A DNA stretch of 64,000 bases from Alphaproteobacteria bacterium (GTDB lineage Bacteria > Myxococcota_A > UBA796 > GCA-2862545). Numbering within the stretch: position 1 is the stretch's first letter; each line of letters opens with the position of its first letter. A program made the translations under genes and the position numbers. The notes below the pieces were generated by a model, which searched no databases, was not told the DNA's origin, and saw only the letters and a list, made by a program, of their open reading frames with translations. Location: NCBI GenBank assembly GCA_020632875.1, contig JACKET010000003.1, forward strand, positions 310,001-374,000, in the 5' to 3' direction. Below, one piece after another: positions 46,296-54,610 of this stretch.

Positions 46296-47807
46296 TCAGA
46301 ACCAGCCGTGCAGGAACCACAGCGTGTCGTTCTCGAAGATCCACGCGCTGCGCCCCGCGATGCGCACCACCCAGTAGCTCCGCTCCCACGCGAGCTGCGG
46401 GCGCCACCACTCCCCGGACAGGCACTCGGGGCCCTCGCAGGCCTCGACGTGCGCCCAGCCCTTCTCGAGCAGCACGCTGACGGGCCTGCCGCGCTCGACG
46501 CGCACCTGGATGGGCTCGGGCGTCTTGAGGAGCTGCGTGGGCCGCGCCCACCGCAGGCTGGTCTCCCAGCGTTCCTGGACCGCGACGGGGTCGTCGGACG
46601 GCGGGTCGGGGCGGCGGAGGGGGGGAACCAGGCGCAGCTTCACGGGACGCCAGGAGGCCTCGGGACGCCACGTGTCGACCGGCTCGGCGGCGAACACGGC
46701 GGCTTCGCCCAGCGCGTCGGTGAGGCGGGCGAGCACGTCGGGCAGCGGCTCGGTCGCTTCGGCGCGGTCGGTGAGCCCCGGCTGCCAGCCCTGCTCGGGC
46801 ACGGCCTCACCGACCTCGATCACCCATTCTTCGACGGGTGCCGTGAGCCGGAGCCCATCGAGGCGGGTGCGCACGAGGCGCTCGAGCGTGTCGACATCGC
46901 GCGTGGGCCGCCCGACGCGGACGCCGAACGTCACCGGTGGGGGCCGCTCGAGGTTCAGGGTGCAGCGCAGGTGGACGACGGCGAGGTCGCGATCGGCGAG
47001 GGCCGTGCACAGCTGGGCGAGCAGGCCGGGCAGGACGAACGCGAGCTGCAGCGAGCTCGTCGCGCCGGCGAGGTGCGCGCTGACGCGGGGCATCGCGTCG
47101 CCCACCCAGGCCACGACGCTCTCGGTGGTGAGCGCCGCGGAGCCGCTCGCGATGCGGTGGATCTGCGCTCCCTCGACGCCGAAGCGGCCGGACACCGACG
47201 CGGCGTCGAGCTCGGCCAGCTCGCCGAGGCACGAGATGCCCAGCGCGCGCAGGCTCGTCGCGAGGTCGGCCGTGGGCTGCAGCGCCGTGACGGGCAGCGG
47301 CGCGAGCGCGTCGGCCATCGCGCCAGCCGGCACGACCTCGCGCGCTTCGGGCGTGTACCGCGCGAGCGCCAGGGCTGCGAGCGGGTCGTCGGTGATCGCG
47401 ACGGACACCCGGTGCCCGAGGCCCCCGGCGAGCTCGACGGCGCGCTCGACCACCCCGGGCTCGCCGCCGAGTGCGGTGGACGTGCGCGAGACCTCGGCCA
47501 CGAAGTCCTGCTCGCCCATCGCCTGGACCCGGTCGGAGAGCCGCTCGAGCACGCGCAGCAGCTCGCCGCGATCCCGCGCTTCTTCGGCGAGGTCGAGTGG
47601 ATCGAGCTGGACGTCGGGCACGAGCGACCGGGCCTGAGCGACGGTCATCCCGCGCTGGAGGCCGGCGGCGCGGGCGCCTGGCGTGAGGGTGATGAGGCGC
47701 ATCGCGCTCTTCTCTTCGGCGATCAGCGCGACGATGTCGTCGGCGTCGTACCCGCAGCGCTCGAGGCGGAAGGCCGGCAGGTGGACGGCCAGGTAGCGGG
47801 CGCTCAC
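46296..47807 (-). CDS. imuB: ImuB, Y-family polymerase-like mutasome subunit
   Basis: A 503-residue Y-family polymerase homologue that begins RYLAVHLPAFRLERCG, close to ImuB/DinB-type openings. The palm lacks the full acidic catalytic set expected of an active enzyme (ALAEELs-type DE pair not seen), as in ImuB, which acts as a beta-clamp adaptor for DnaE2 in SOS mutagenesis. The C-terminal 150 residues (RPEASWRPVKLRLVPP; ERSYWVVRIAGRSAWIF) match the ImuB-specific tail. GTG 47807 overlaps the imuA stop as GTGA. No dnaE2 lies in the window. Confidence 0.88.
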   Translation of the reverse strand: MSARYLAVHLPAFRLERCGYDADDIVALIAEEKSAMRLITLTPGARAAGLQRGMTVAQARSLVPDVQLDPLDLAEEARDRGELLRVLERLSDRVQAMGEQDFVAEVSRTSTALGGEPGVVERAVELAGGLGHRVSVAITDDPLAALALARYTPEAREVVPAGAMADALAPLPVTALQPTADLATSLRALGISCLGELAELDAASVSGRFGVEGAQIHRIASGSAALTTESVVAWVGDAMPRVSAHLAGATSSLQLAFVLPGLLAQLCTALADRDLAVVHLRCTLNLERPPPVTFGVRVGRPTRDVDTLERLVRTRLDGLRLTAPVEEWVIEVGEAVPEQGWQPGLTDRAEATEPLPDVLARLTDALGEAAVFAAEPVDTWRPEASWRPVKLRLVPPLRRPDPPSDDPVAVQERWETSLRWARPTQLLKTPEPIQVRVERGRPVSVLLEKGWAHVEACEGPECLSGEWWRPQLAWERSYWVVRIAGRSAWIFENDTLWFLHGWF

Positions 47808-48463
47808 GGGACCCCCGGCTCCCACGGGTCGATGTGCGTGCCGACGGGTGGGAGCATCGCGATCGCCCCGGCCTGACCGGCGCGATCGCGGGTGACGGTG
47901 AGGCGGCCCGGCTCGACGAGCAGGCGGACGTCGGGCTGCAGCGCGCGCCCCGCGTTGCGATCGCGGGTGAGGATCAGCGCGGTGGAATTGCCCTTCTCGG
48001 CCGCCTGCCGCCAGCGGGTGCCCGCGAAGCGGTGCTCGGGCATGGCGGGATCGCTCGTGACCACGACGAGCGGGAAGCACCCCGAGCGCAGCAGCTGCTC
48101 GACGGCCCAGGTGCCCGCGTGGCGCCCCCCTTCGGCGCCCCCGGCGGGCGGCTGGACGATGAGCATGCGGTCGAGATCCACGCCGATCGCGAGGGCGGCC
48201 GGCGGGTGCAGCGTGCGCTCGCGGTCGACCCAGGCGACCCAGCGCCGGCGACGGGTCTCGTCGGCGACCATCTGCAGCGCGAGGCGGACGGCACCGCACC
48301 CCGGCGGCCCGTGCAGCTCGAACAGCCCGGGTCGCGGCAGCCCGCCCACGAGCCCGTCGAGCGCCGGGCTGCCAGACGGCACCCGTGCCCGCTCGACCCG
48401 CGGCCCCCCTTCGAGAGCCCGGATCTGCGCCCGCAGATCGGCGATGGACACCACGCTCCCCAT
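47804..48463 (-). CDS. imuA: ImuA, RecA-like partner of ImuB
   Basis: A 219-residue RecA-fold protein that starts SIADLRAQIRALEG, followed by PALDGLVGGLPRPGLFELHG. The nucleotide loop is degenerate (GPPGCGAVRLAL, no GKT/S), as usual in ImuA proteins. It should inhibit or recruit RecA in damage-induced mutagenesis with ImuB. It is the first gene of the imuAB operon. A LexA-type operator ends four bases upstream of ATG 48463, so it is SOS-controlled. Confidence 0.87.
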   Translation of the reverse strand: MGSVVSIADLRAQIRALEGGPRVERARVPSGSPALDGLVGGLPRPGLFELHGPPGCGAVRLALQMVADETRRRRWVAWVDRERTLHPPAALAIGVDLDRMLIVQPPAGGAEGGRHAGTWAVEQLLRSGCFPLVVVTSDPAMPEHRFAGTRWRQAAEKGNSTALILTRDRNAGRALQPDVRLLVEPGRLTVTRDRAGQAGAIAMLPPVGTHIDPWEPGVP

Positions 48464-48466
48464 ACA

Positions 48467-48482
48467 CTGAACGTTAGTTCAG
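48467..48482. promoter_or_regulatory. LexA (SOS) box of imuAB
   Basis: The palindrome CTGAACGTTAGTTCAG fits the Myxococcus-type LexA consensus CTRHAMRYBYGTTCAGS at 16 of 17 positions when the next G is included. Its inner half-sites GAAC/GTTC also fit the general LexA core. It lies directly before the imuA start. Confidence 0.85.
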
Positions 48483-48527
48483 GGCGTTCAGGGTGGCAAT
48501 GGCGATCGCAGGAGGCGGACAGATTCT

Positions 48528-48974
48528 GGTAGCCGGGAGCCGGGAGCCAGGAGCCAGGAGCCAGGAGCCAGGAGCCAGGAGCTCACTCCCAGGCCAGCGG
48601 GATCTGCATCACGCAGATGACGCAGATGGCCGCAGATGACGCAGAAAGCACGGGATCGACGGGCCTTGCGGAGTCCCGTCCCCGTCTTCCGAGGGACACT
48701 GGACAGACTGCTGCGGCTCCCCACGCACCAGAGCAGGCGAGCGCGAAGGGCCCCTGAGCGCCCGAAGCGCAGGACTGCTCTGGTGAAGCCCGATGCCGAT
48801 CCGCCCGAAGGCAGCACTGGAAGGCCGGGGACCGACACCGCGCGGCCCGCCGATCCCCTCCCCTCTGCGTCATCCGCGTCCTTCTGCGTCATCTGCGTGA
48901 TGCAGAGGCGCTCCGGACGTCGATACGCTCGGCCCGATCGAGAGAGCTCCCGCCTCCAGGCTCAAGGCTCAAGG
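48528..48974. repeat. Second inverted-repeat block with heptamer tandem repeats
   Basis: A 450-bp non-coding spacer. The left part begins GGTAGCCGGGAGCC, as does the block at 17793, and continues as seven tandem copies of (A/G)GGAGCC to about 48582. The left arm is TCTGCATCACGCAGATGACG (48602-48650) and the right arm is its reverse complement (48862-48907). On the right, AGGCTCA heptamers end at the TAG stop of the next gene. The centre carries CGGCCCGCCGATCCCCTCCC, similar to the right end of the other block. No gene was seen in it. Confidence 0.75.
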
Positions 48975-49472
48975 CTAGTTCCCCGCGGCGTCCGCCAGCG
49001 CGAGCCAGTAGTCGTACAGCCCGAGATCCTCGCCCACCGCGCGGAGCCGCGACATCTGCCGGCCGTACGGCGCGAGCGGCTCGAAGATCTCGGGCGCCAG
49101 GCGGACCGTGGCCGCCACGCGCTGTGCGCCCTTTGCGACGACCGCGCGCTTCTTCGACCACACCGCAGCCGCGACCAGATCGTCGAAGTCGAAGAACACC
49201 TCTTCGAGCTCGTCTTCGTCGGCGTTCGCGCCGAGCAGGCCCTCGACGTCCTCGACCAGCGTCTCGACGTCGGCTTCTTCCCAGAGCTCGGCCAGCAGCG
49301 GGCCGCCGGGACCGGCGCGCCAGGCCTCGGCCGCCGCCAGGACCACCGGATCGGCGCCCATGCGCTCGGCAAGGCCCGCGCAGGTCGCGATCTCGAGCGC
49401 GTCGCTCGTGTCGACCGCCCCTTCACCCAGGAGCTCGTCGAGCTGCGCGATCAGCACGTCCAGTTCGTCCAC
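48975..49472 (-). CDS. Acidic helical protein of unknown function
   Basis: A 165-residue soluble protein, strongly acidic in the middle (NADEDELEEVFFDFDD). A more basic helical C-terminal half follows (VWSKKRAVVAKGAQR). GTG 49472 is chosen because GGAGG lies five bases upstream. It has no signal peptide and no recognised family. It is divergent from rdgB, with 88 bp between starts. Confidence 0.75.
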   Translation of the reverse strand: MDELDVLIAQLDELLGEGAVDTSDALEIATCAGLAERMGADPVVLAAAEAWRAGPGGPLLAELWEEADVETLVEDVEGLLGANADEDELEEVFFDFDDLVAAAVWSKKRAVVAKGAQRVAATVRLAPEIFEPLAPYGRQMSRLRAVGEDLGLYDYWLALADAAGN

Positions 49473-49560
49473 GCGAACCTCCAGGCCCCCGCTTACGTCG
49501 TGTCCCACGCGCCGTCCATCGGTGTGACACAATTCACGCCCGCCGGGAGCCCTCCGCCGC

Positions 49561-50133
49561 ATGCAGCTCATCTTCGCGACGAACAACGCGCACAAGGTGT
49601 CCGAGGTCCGCGCGATCCTCGACGGCACCGGCGTATCCGTGGTCACCCTCGCCGAAGCCGGGCTGGACGTCGATCCGCCCGAGACCGGCGACACCTTCGA
49701 GGACAACGCGCTCCAGAAGGCCCGCTTCGTCCACGCGCTGACGCAGGGCTGGGTCGTGGCGGACGACAGCGGCATCGAGGTCGACGCGCTCGGCGGTCGT
49801 CCCGGCGTGCACAGCAAGCGCTTCAGCCCCGAGGCCACGACCGACGCGAACAACCGCCTGCTGCTCGCGGAGCTCGAGGGCACCGAGGGGCGCACGGCGC
49901 GCTTCCGCTGCGTGCTGGCGCTCGTGGGGCCCGGGCACGAGGCGACCGTGTCGGGGTCCTGCGAGGGGCGCATCGCGCACGCGCCCCGCGGGGCCGACGG
50001 CTTCGGCTACGACCCGCTGTTCCTGCCCGACGAGACGCCCGGCCGCACCATGGCCGAGCTGTCGAGCGCCGAGAAGAACGCCATCAGCCATCGCGGGCGG
50101 TGCTTCGGCCGTCTGCCGGAGCTCCTCCCATGA
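49561..50133 (+). CDS. rdgB: RdgB/HAM1 family XTP/dITP pyrophosphatase
   Basis: A 190-residue house-cleaning enzyme that hydrolyses dITP, ITP and XTP to monophosphates. Family marks are FATNNAHKVSEVRAIL, VADDSGIEVDALGGRPGVHS (metal and base site), GFGYDPLFLPDETPGRTMAEL and KNAISHRGR. All expected acidic residues are present. Its stop overlaps the pncB start as ATGA, so the two nucleotide-metabolism genes are coupled. Confidence 0.95.
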   Translation: MQLIFATNNAHKVSEVRAILDGTGVSVVTLAEAGLDVDPPETGDTFEDNALQKARFVHALTQGWVVADDSGIEVDALGGRPGVHSKRFSPEATTDANNRLLLAELEGTEGRTARFRCVLALVGPGHEATVSGSCEGRIAHAPRGADGFGYDPLFLPDETPGRTMAELSSAEKNAISHRGRCFGRLPELLP

Positions 50134-51554
50134 CGAGCGCGACCCACATCGACCTGTACCAGCTCACCTCGATGGTCGAGCACCACGCGGCCGGGCTCAC
50201 CGACACGCCCGTCACCATGGCGTTCTTCTCGCGTGCGCTGCCGAAGAGCCCGCACGACGGGAGCCCCGTGCGCGCATGGCTGCTGTGGGCCGGCCTGCAG
50301 CGGGCGCTCGACCACCTCGAGCACGCGCGGTTCAGCGAGCAGGACCTCGACGCGCTCCAGGCCCACGCTGCACTCGGCCCGCCGCTACGGGCCCAGCCCG
50401 ACCTCGTGCAGCGGCTGCGCGACTGGCGGTTCACCGGGCGCGTCCGGGCGCCGCGCGAGGGCTCGCTGCTGTACGCCGGCCAGGCCGTGCGCCGCGACGG
50501 CACGCTGCTGGACGTCGACGGCGTGCGGCCCGCCGCGTACTGCCCGTACCTCGAGGTCGAGACGGACCTGCTGAGCGCGAAGCTCATCGAGACGCCCCTG
50601 CTCTCCGTCATCAACCACATGACCATGGTGTCCACCAAGGCCGCGCAGGTCGTGCGGGCCGCGCGTAGCCTCGGCGACCGGGCGGTCCTCGAGTTCGGAC
50701 AGCGCCGCACGCACATCGAGGCCGCGGTGGACGGCGCGCTCGCCGCGTACATCGCCGGCTGCGCGGCCACGTCGAACGTCGCGGCGCACGTGCGGCACGG
50801 CGTGCCGATGTCCGGCACGATGGACCACTTCGCCATCCAGGCGTGGGAGAAGCCCGGCGTGCCGCGCTGGGAGACGGAGCGCGCGTTCTTCGCGTCCTTC
50901 GCGGAGCGGTTCGCCGGCGTCGACGTGCTGCTGGTCGACACGTACGACACGTACGGCGAGCAGACGGGCATCCGGAACGCCGTCCGGGCCACGAAGGGCG
51001 GGCCGTACGGCATCCGCATCGACTCGGGCATCACCCGCGAGAACCTGTTCCGGGCGCGCCAGATCCTCGACGAGGAGGGTGCGCTGCGCACGAAGATCTT
51101 CGTGAGCGGCGGGATGGACGAGCACGCCATCCTCGCGCTCGGCGACGCGCCCGTGGATGGCTACGGCGTCGGGGAGCGCATCGTCACGAGCCCGGACGCG
51201 CCCGTGGGCGTCGGCGCGGTGGGCAAGCTGTCGATGGTCGGGGGGCGCCCGACCATGAAGCTGTCGCGCGGGTCCGGGAAGGCCACGCTGCCGGGCCGGT
51301 TGCAGGTGTGGCGGTCGGACGACGGCGATCTCGTGGGCCTCGCCGACGAGTCGCACCCCGGAGAGCCCCTGCTGCACGAGGTCTGGGGGGCCGACGGTCG
51401 GCTGCCCGCTCCGCCGTGGCGCGAGGTCCGCGCGCACGCGCTGCAGAGCCTCGACGCGCTCCCGGCAGACCGGCACGCGCCGCAGCAGGTCCGGGTCCCC
51501 GTGACCGACGCGCTCGCCGCGCTGGTCGAAGCCCAGGTCCGCTCGGCGGGGTGA
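50130..51554 (+). CDS. pncB: Nicotinate phosphoribosyltransferase
   Basis: A 474-residue enzyme that makes nicotinate mononucleotide from nicotinate and PRPP in NAD salvage. Seen are the opening DLYQLTSMVEHH, STKAAQVVRAA, EFGQRRTH, SGTMDHFAIQ, LLVDTYDTYGEQTGIRNAV, GIRIDSGI, KIFVSGGMDE and GYGVGERIVTS. RIDSGI has Ile where most relatives carry Asp (RxDSGD), a change close to the active site. It overlaps rdgB by four bases. Confidence 0.93.
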   Translation: MTSATHIDLYQLTSMVEHHAAGLTDTPVTMAFFSRALPKSPHDGSPVRAWLLWAGLQRALDHLEHARFSEQDLDALQAHAALGPPLRAQPDLVQRLRDWRFTGRVRAPREGSLLYAGQAVRRDGTLLDVDGVRPAAYCPYLEVETDLLSAKLIETPLLSVINHMTMVSTKAAQVVRAARSLGDRAVLEFGQRRTHIEAAVDGALAAYIAGCAATSNVAAHVRHGVPMSGTMDHFAIQAWEKPGVPRWETERAFFASFAERFAGVDVLLVDTYDTYGEQTGIRNAVRATKGGPYGIRIDSGITRENLFRARQILDEEGALRTKIFVSGGMDEHAILALGDAPVDGYGVGERIVTSPDAPVGVGAVGKLSMVGGRPTMKLSRGSGKATLPGRLQVWRSDDGDLVGLADESHPGEPLLHEVWGADGRLPAPPWREVRAHALQSLDALPADRHAPQQVRVPVTDALAALVEAQVRSAG

Positions 51555-51572
51555 ATCGTCGCAGGCGCGCGT

Positions 51573-51611
51573 GCCGCCCCTCCCCGCGTCAGCGGGGCCG
51601 GAGGGGGCGGC
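51573..51611. terminator. Long GC hairpin after pncB
   Basis: GCCGCCCCTC and CCCCGC pair with GCGGGG and GGAGGGGGCGGC around a GTCA loop, 20 bases after the stop. There is no T-run, so it may be a factor-dependent or stabilising structure. Confidence 0.5.
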
Positions 51612-51713
51612 GCAGCCGCAGTCGCGCAGCGACCGAGTCCACCGGCAACCGGGAGCCTTCAGCGTCCTGAGGCCGCTGACTCCTCCCTTGGTCGCGAGCC
51701 CGGAGGACACGCG

Positions 51714-51740
51714 CCGGCACCGGGCTCGCCCCGGTGCCGG
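51714..51740. terminator. Hairpin between converging genes
   Basis: CCGGCACCGGG (51714-51724) pairs with CCCGGTGCCGG (51730-51740) around a five-base loop, 12 bp past the 3' end of the minus-strand gene. No T-run follows on either strand. Confidence 0.5.
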
Positions 51741-51751
51741 GACGCCCGGAG

Positions 51752-51982
51752 CTACTCCTCGTCGGCGGAGCGACGCTCGCGGATCATGCCGAAGATGGCG
51801 AACGCGAGGGTCGCGACCCCCAGCCCGGCGAGGATGGCGACCGTGAGCTCGCCCTGGGCGTAGGGGCTCGGCGTGATGCGGTCGAGCAGCGGGAACACGA
51901 TCTGGGCGTCGCGCCGCTGGTTGTAGACGAAGACGCCCCCGGCCACCGCGAGGAACAACCCCGGGGTGACGAACCGGCTCAG
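51752..51982 (-). CDS. Small two-helix membrane protein
   Basis: About 76 residues with two membrane helices (TPGLFLAVAGGVFVYNQRR; LTVAILAGLGVATLAFAIF) and a charged C-terminal tail (RERRSADEE). No ATG or GTG fits well. CTG 51982 overlaps the barrel-gene stop as CTGA; TTG 51958 is the alternative and would give 68 residues. It is the last gene of a three-gene unit with the barrel protein and the cytochrome lipoprotein. Unknown family. Confidence 0.55.
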   Translation of the reverse strand: MSRFVTPGLFLAVAGGVFVYNQRRDAQIVFPLLDRITPSPYAQGELTVAILAGLGVATLAFAIFGMIRERRSADEE

Positions 51983-52860
51983 AGCTCGACCGCGAGTCGG
52001 ATCCGCGCCGTGTAGACGGAGCCGTAGCGCCCCGCGGGCTTCACGTCGGGGATCTCTTTGATCGGCTTGGAGTAGCCGCCCGGCGCGCCGTAGAACTCGG
52101 CGCCGAAGCGGAACCGCTCCTTCACGAGGCCGTCGACGCCGGCCGAGAAGGTCGGCCCGAAGTACGGGTGCAGGTTGTTCGTCACGACGGCGTCGTCGCC
52201 GATGTAGAAGAACGTCGAGGCGTCCATGTAGCCGCCGGCCACGTACGGCACGACCTCGCCGAGGTCGAAGCCCACGATGGCGTCGAGGCCGAACGTGGAG
52301 CCGATGTAGATGTCCTCGTACGGGGTGTCGCCCTCGACGAACGGCGTGGCGATCTCGCCGACGGTCTTGCCGAGCGTGTAGTGGAACCGGCCGCCGACCT
52401 GGAAGATCTCGCCGATCGGGATGCCCGCGCCGAGCTCGCCGGACACGATGACGTTCGTGGTGCCGAGCAGCTTCACGGGCGGGATGTACGCGGCGCCCGC
52501 GTACGGGACGACGCGCCCGATGGACGGGAACGCGAAGGTCGCGCGGAACCGCGGCGCCACGGGGGTCTTGTTGGTGTCTTCGGTCTTCGTGCCCTGGAGC
52601 ACGAGCCGGCGCTTGCACGACAGCGGCGGGATGAAGCCGAGGTCGAGGCCGATGGCGCCGTGACCGGGCTTGTGCGGGATGGGCCCGTGCACCGGCGAGT
52701 ACGACGTGGCGAGCGCCACGTAGTTGGCCAGGAAGTCGGCCTGGGCCTGCTCGTCGTAGTTGGACGGGAGCACGGTGTCGGCGCACTTGGGGTCGATGTA
52801 CCCGTAGGCGAGGCTGGGGAACATCAATGCGAGGAGGGCTGTTCGCACGGGGGTCCTCAT
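51979..52860 (-). CDS. Outer-membrane barrel-like protein
   Basis: A 293-residue protein with a signal peptide ending PSLAYG (about residue 20). The mature part consists of alternating strands with aromatic girdles (VVPYAGAAYIPPVKL; GGRFHYTLGKTVG; VVPYVAGGYMDASTFFYIGD; FRFGAEFYGAPGG) and ends IRLAVEL, without the usual C-terminal Phe. This fits an outer-membrane barrel of 10-14 strands. ATG 52860 overlaps the cytochrome gene stop as ATGA, suggesting joint function. Confidence 0.78.
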   Translation of the reverse strand: MRTPVRTALLALMFPSLAYGYIDPKCADTVLPSNYDEQAQADFLANYVALATSYSPVHGPIPHKPGHGAIGLDLGFIPPLSCKRRLVLQGTKTEDTNKTPVAPRFRATFAFPSIGRVVPYAGAAYIPPVKLLGTTNVIVSGELGAGIPIGEIFQVGGRFHYTLGKTVGEIATPFVEGDTPYEDIYIGSTFGLDAIVGFDLGEVVPYVAGGYMDASTFFYIGDDAVVTNNLHPYFGPTFSAGVDGLVKERFRFGAEFYGAPGGYSKPIKEIPDVKPAGRYGSVYTARIRLAVEL

Positions 52861-53231
52861 TCGAGTGGGGCACCGGCGGCGATCCAGTCCGAGATGGGCT
52901 GGATGACGTCGATCGGGAGTGGGGTGGAGCCGAGCGGCATCACGGCGGTCTGCTGGGACTGGCCGGTGATCACGAGCCACAGCTCGGACGATTCGGGGTC
53001 GCCGGGGACGACCAGGCGGCCGGTGCCGTTGACGATGTCGTCGGCCACGTCGCCGGGGAAGTCGGGGGCGTTGAGCGAGGGGTGGCAGCTCTCGCAGTGG
53101 TCGGACAGGAAGTCCTGGGTGCCGGACCAGGTGGGCGCGTAGCCGACCTGCCCGTTCTCGCCGACCGTGGGGAAGGTGTGGTCGTCACAGGAAGCCAGGA
53201 CCAGGAGCCCGGCCCACAACGCACGTCGCAT
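52857..53231 (-). CDS. Monoheme cytochrome c-type lipoprotein
   Basis: A 124-residue lipoprotein. Lipobox LASC gives Cys15 after a short signal; residue 46 onwards carries CESCH in FLSDHCESCHPS, a single heme c site. Later come RLVVPGDPESSELW and MPLGSTPLPIDVIQPISDW, where Met may be the second heme ligand. This is the pattern of the short cytochrome domains found in planctomycete- and myxobacteria-type proteins. ATG 53231 has GGAGG four bases upstream. It heads the three-gene unit. Confidence 0.85.
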   Translation of the reverse strand: MRRALWAGLLVLASCDDHTFPTVGENGQVGYAPTWSGTQDFLSDHCESCHPSLNAPDFPGDVADDIVNGTGRLVVPGDPESSELWLVITGQSQQTAVMPLGSTPLPIDVIQPISDWIAAGAPLE

Positions 53232-53468
53232 CGTTCCTCCGCGGTGCAGCTTACCTGAAATCCAGGTGTCATTGCGGTGCGCGCCCGCAACGGTCCGGTC
53301 GCGCTGCGCCGGGATCGGCGGGAAGGCGCGATCGAGCGTGAAGACCGGCGACCGTGCATCGATCCGCGGCACTCGGCCGGGCGGCACGGCGACTCCGCGG
53401 GACAGGCGGCGCGGACGGGCCGTCCGACGGGTTGCCCGCGGGAGAGCGGGCGGATACGCCCGATGGCA
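53232..53468. promoter_or_regulatory. Control region upstream of the cytochrome lipoprotein operon
   Basis: 237 bp without a gene. It must hold the promoter of the minus-strand operon and, at its right end, that of tRNA-Pro. The small inverted repeat ACCTG-AAATC-CAGGT at 53253-53267, about 20 bp before the start, is a possible operator. Confidence 0.45.
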
Positions 53469-53542
<74 letters not shown>

Positions 53543-53617
53543 CTTCGCACCTCCGGTGTTGCCCTGTGTTGCAGTTCCCCGCGGTCGGCCACCGTACGAT
53601 CGGTGCGTGGGGGAACC

Positions 53618-54607
53618 ATGTGGATGCTCGTACTCCTGGCCTGCGTGGCCGTGCCCGAGTGGGCCGTCACTCCGCCATCGGGCCCGTTCGCCGTCCGGGT
53701 CCTGACCGAGACCACCTGTCCCTCGGGCTCGATGGACTGCGGCCCGTTCGTCGACCCGAGAGGCCGTGTGGAGCTCCTCTTCGAGGTCGTCGACGGGCAC
53801 GGACACGCCGTCCCCCTCGCGCTCGACAGCGAGGCGCTGCAGGTCACCGTCCACGGCGCTGCACAGCAGGTCCTCCGGCTCGAGAGTGTGTCCGCGGAGC
53901 CCCCGCTCGTCGGCCTGGTCGTGGACCCCGCGCTCCTCACTGAGCCGGTCCGCGCCCAGATCGGGGAGCTGGCCACTGCGGACCGTCCGTTCCGGGTCCG
54001 CGGAGTCGGCTGGGGCGACGTGCCCTCGGTCCTGGCGCCGGACGCGGCCACCTTCGCCGAGGCCCTCGACACGCCGGCGGCCGCACCCGATCTGCATGCT
54101 GCCGTGGGACACATGCTCGACGAGCTCTCCGAAGGCCCGGACCAGCCGAAGCTGCTGTTGGTCGTCGCGTCCGGGTTCTACGGCGAGGGTACCTGCGGAG
54201 ACGAGGTACCCCGTCTGTCCTCGACCCTCTCCCGCATCGGGAGCGCCCGGGAACGCGGCGTCCAGGTCGCGACGATCGGGGTCGGCGTCCCCTATCGGCC
54301 GGCCTCGATCACCACGGCCCCGCCGACGACGCAGTCCCTGTGTGGTCCCTACGCGGATCGACCTGTCGCAGATCTCCGGGAGTCCGGGTTCGACCACCTC
54401 TCTCTCGGATGGATGGCGCTCGCGGGCGCCGACCGGACGTGGGGAGTCCGCGAGCGCGTCGGCGACACGGTGAGAGAGGCCCTGCGTCCCCGCGCGTCCG
54501 TCCACCGGCTCGTCGTCGCGGTCCCAGAGGAGGTGCAGGTTCCGTACCCCCTCGAGATCGAGGTCCGCGACCTCCAGGCCACAGGCGTCGTGACCCGCGT
54601 CCGCTGA
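53618..54607 (+). CDS. Lipoprotein with vWA-like central part
   Basis: A 329-residue protein whose signal MWMLVLLAC has a lipobox-like LLAC at residues 6-9, although the n-region is very short. The centre (PKLLLVVASGFYGEG followed by ERGVQVATIGVGVPY) looks like part of a von Willebrand A fold, but a DxSxS metal site was not found. Several cysteines suggest disulfides. ATG 53618 has GGGGGA four bases upstream. It converges on the next gene with three bases between the ends. Confidence 0.7.
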   Translation: MWMLVLLACVAVPEWAVTPPSGPFAVRVLTETTCPSGSMDCGPFVDPRGRVELLFEVVDGHGHAVPLALDSEALQVTVHGAAQQVLRLESVSAEPPLVGLVVDPALLTEPVRAQIGELATADRPFRVRGVGWGDVPSVLAPDAATFAEALDTPAAAPDLHAAVGHMLDELSEGPDQPKLLLVVASGFYGEGTCGDEVPRLSSTLSRIGSARERGVQVATIGVGVPYRPASITTAPPTTQSLCGPYADRPVADLRESGFDHLSLGWMALAGADRTWGVRERVGDTVREALRPRASVHRLVVAVPEEVQVPYPLEIEVRDLQATGVVTRVR

Positions 54608-54610
54608 GCC

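Noticed and set aside
46296..48463. One long imuA-imuB fusion frame
   Set aside because: The imuA frame ends at 47804 with a GTGA overlap and imuB starts in the next frame; the longer reading passes through imuA in the wrong frame.
48534..48582. Heptamer tandem repeats considered as a CRISPR or origin iteron array
   Set aside because: Units are contiguous with no spacers, and no DnaA boxes or replication genes lie near.
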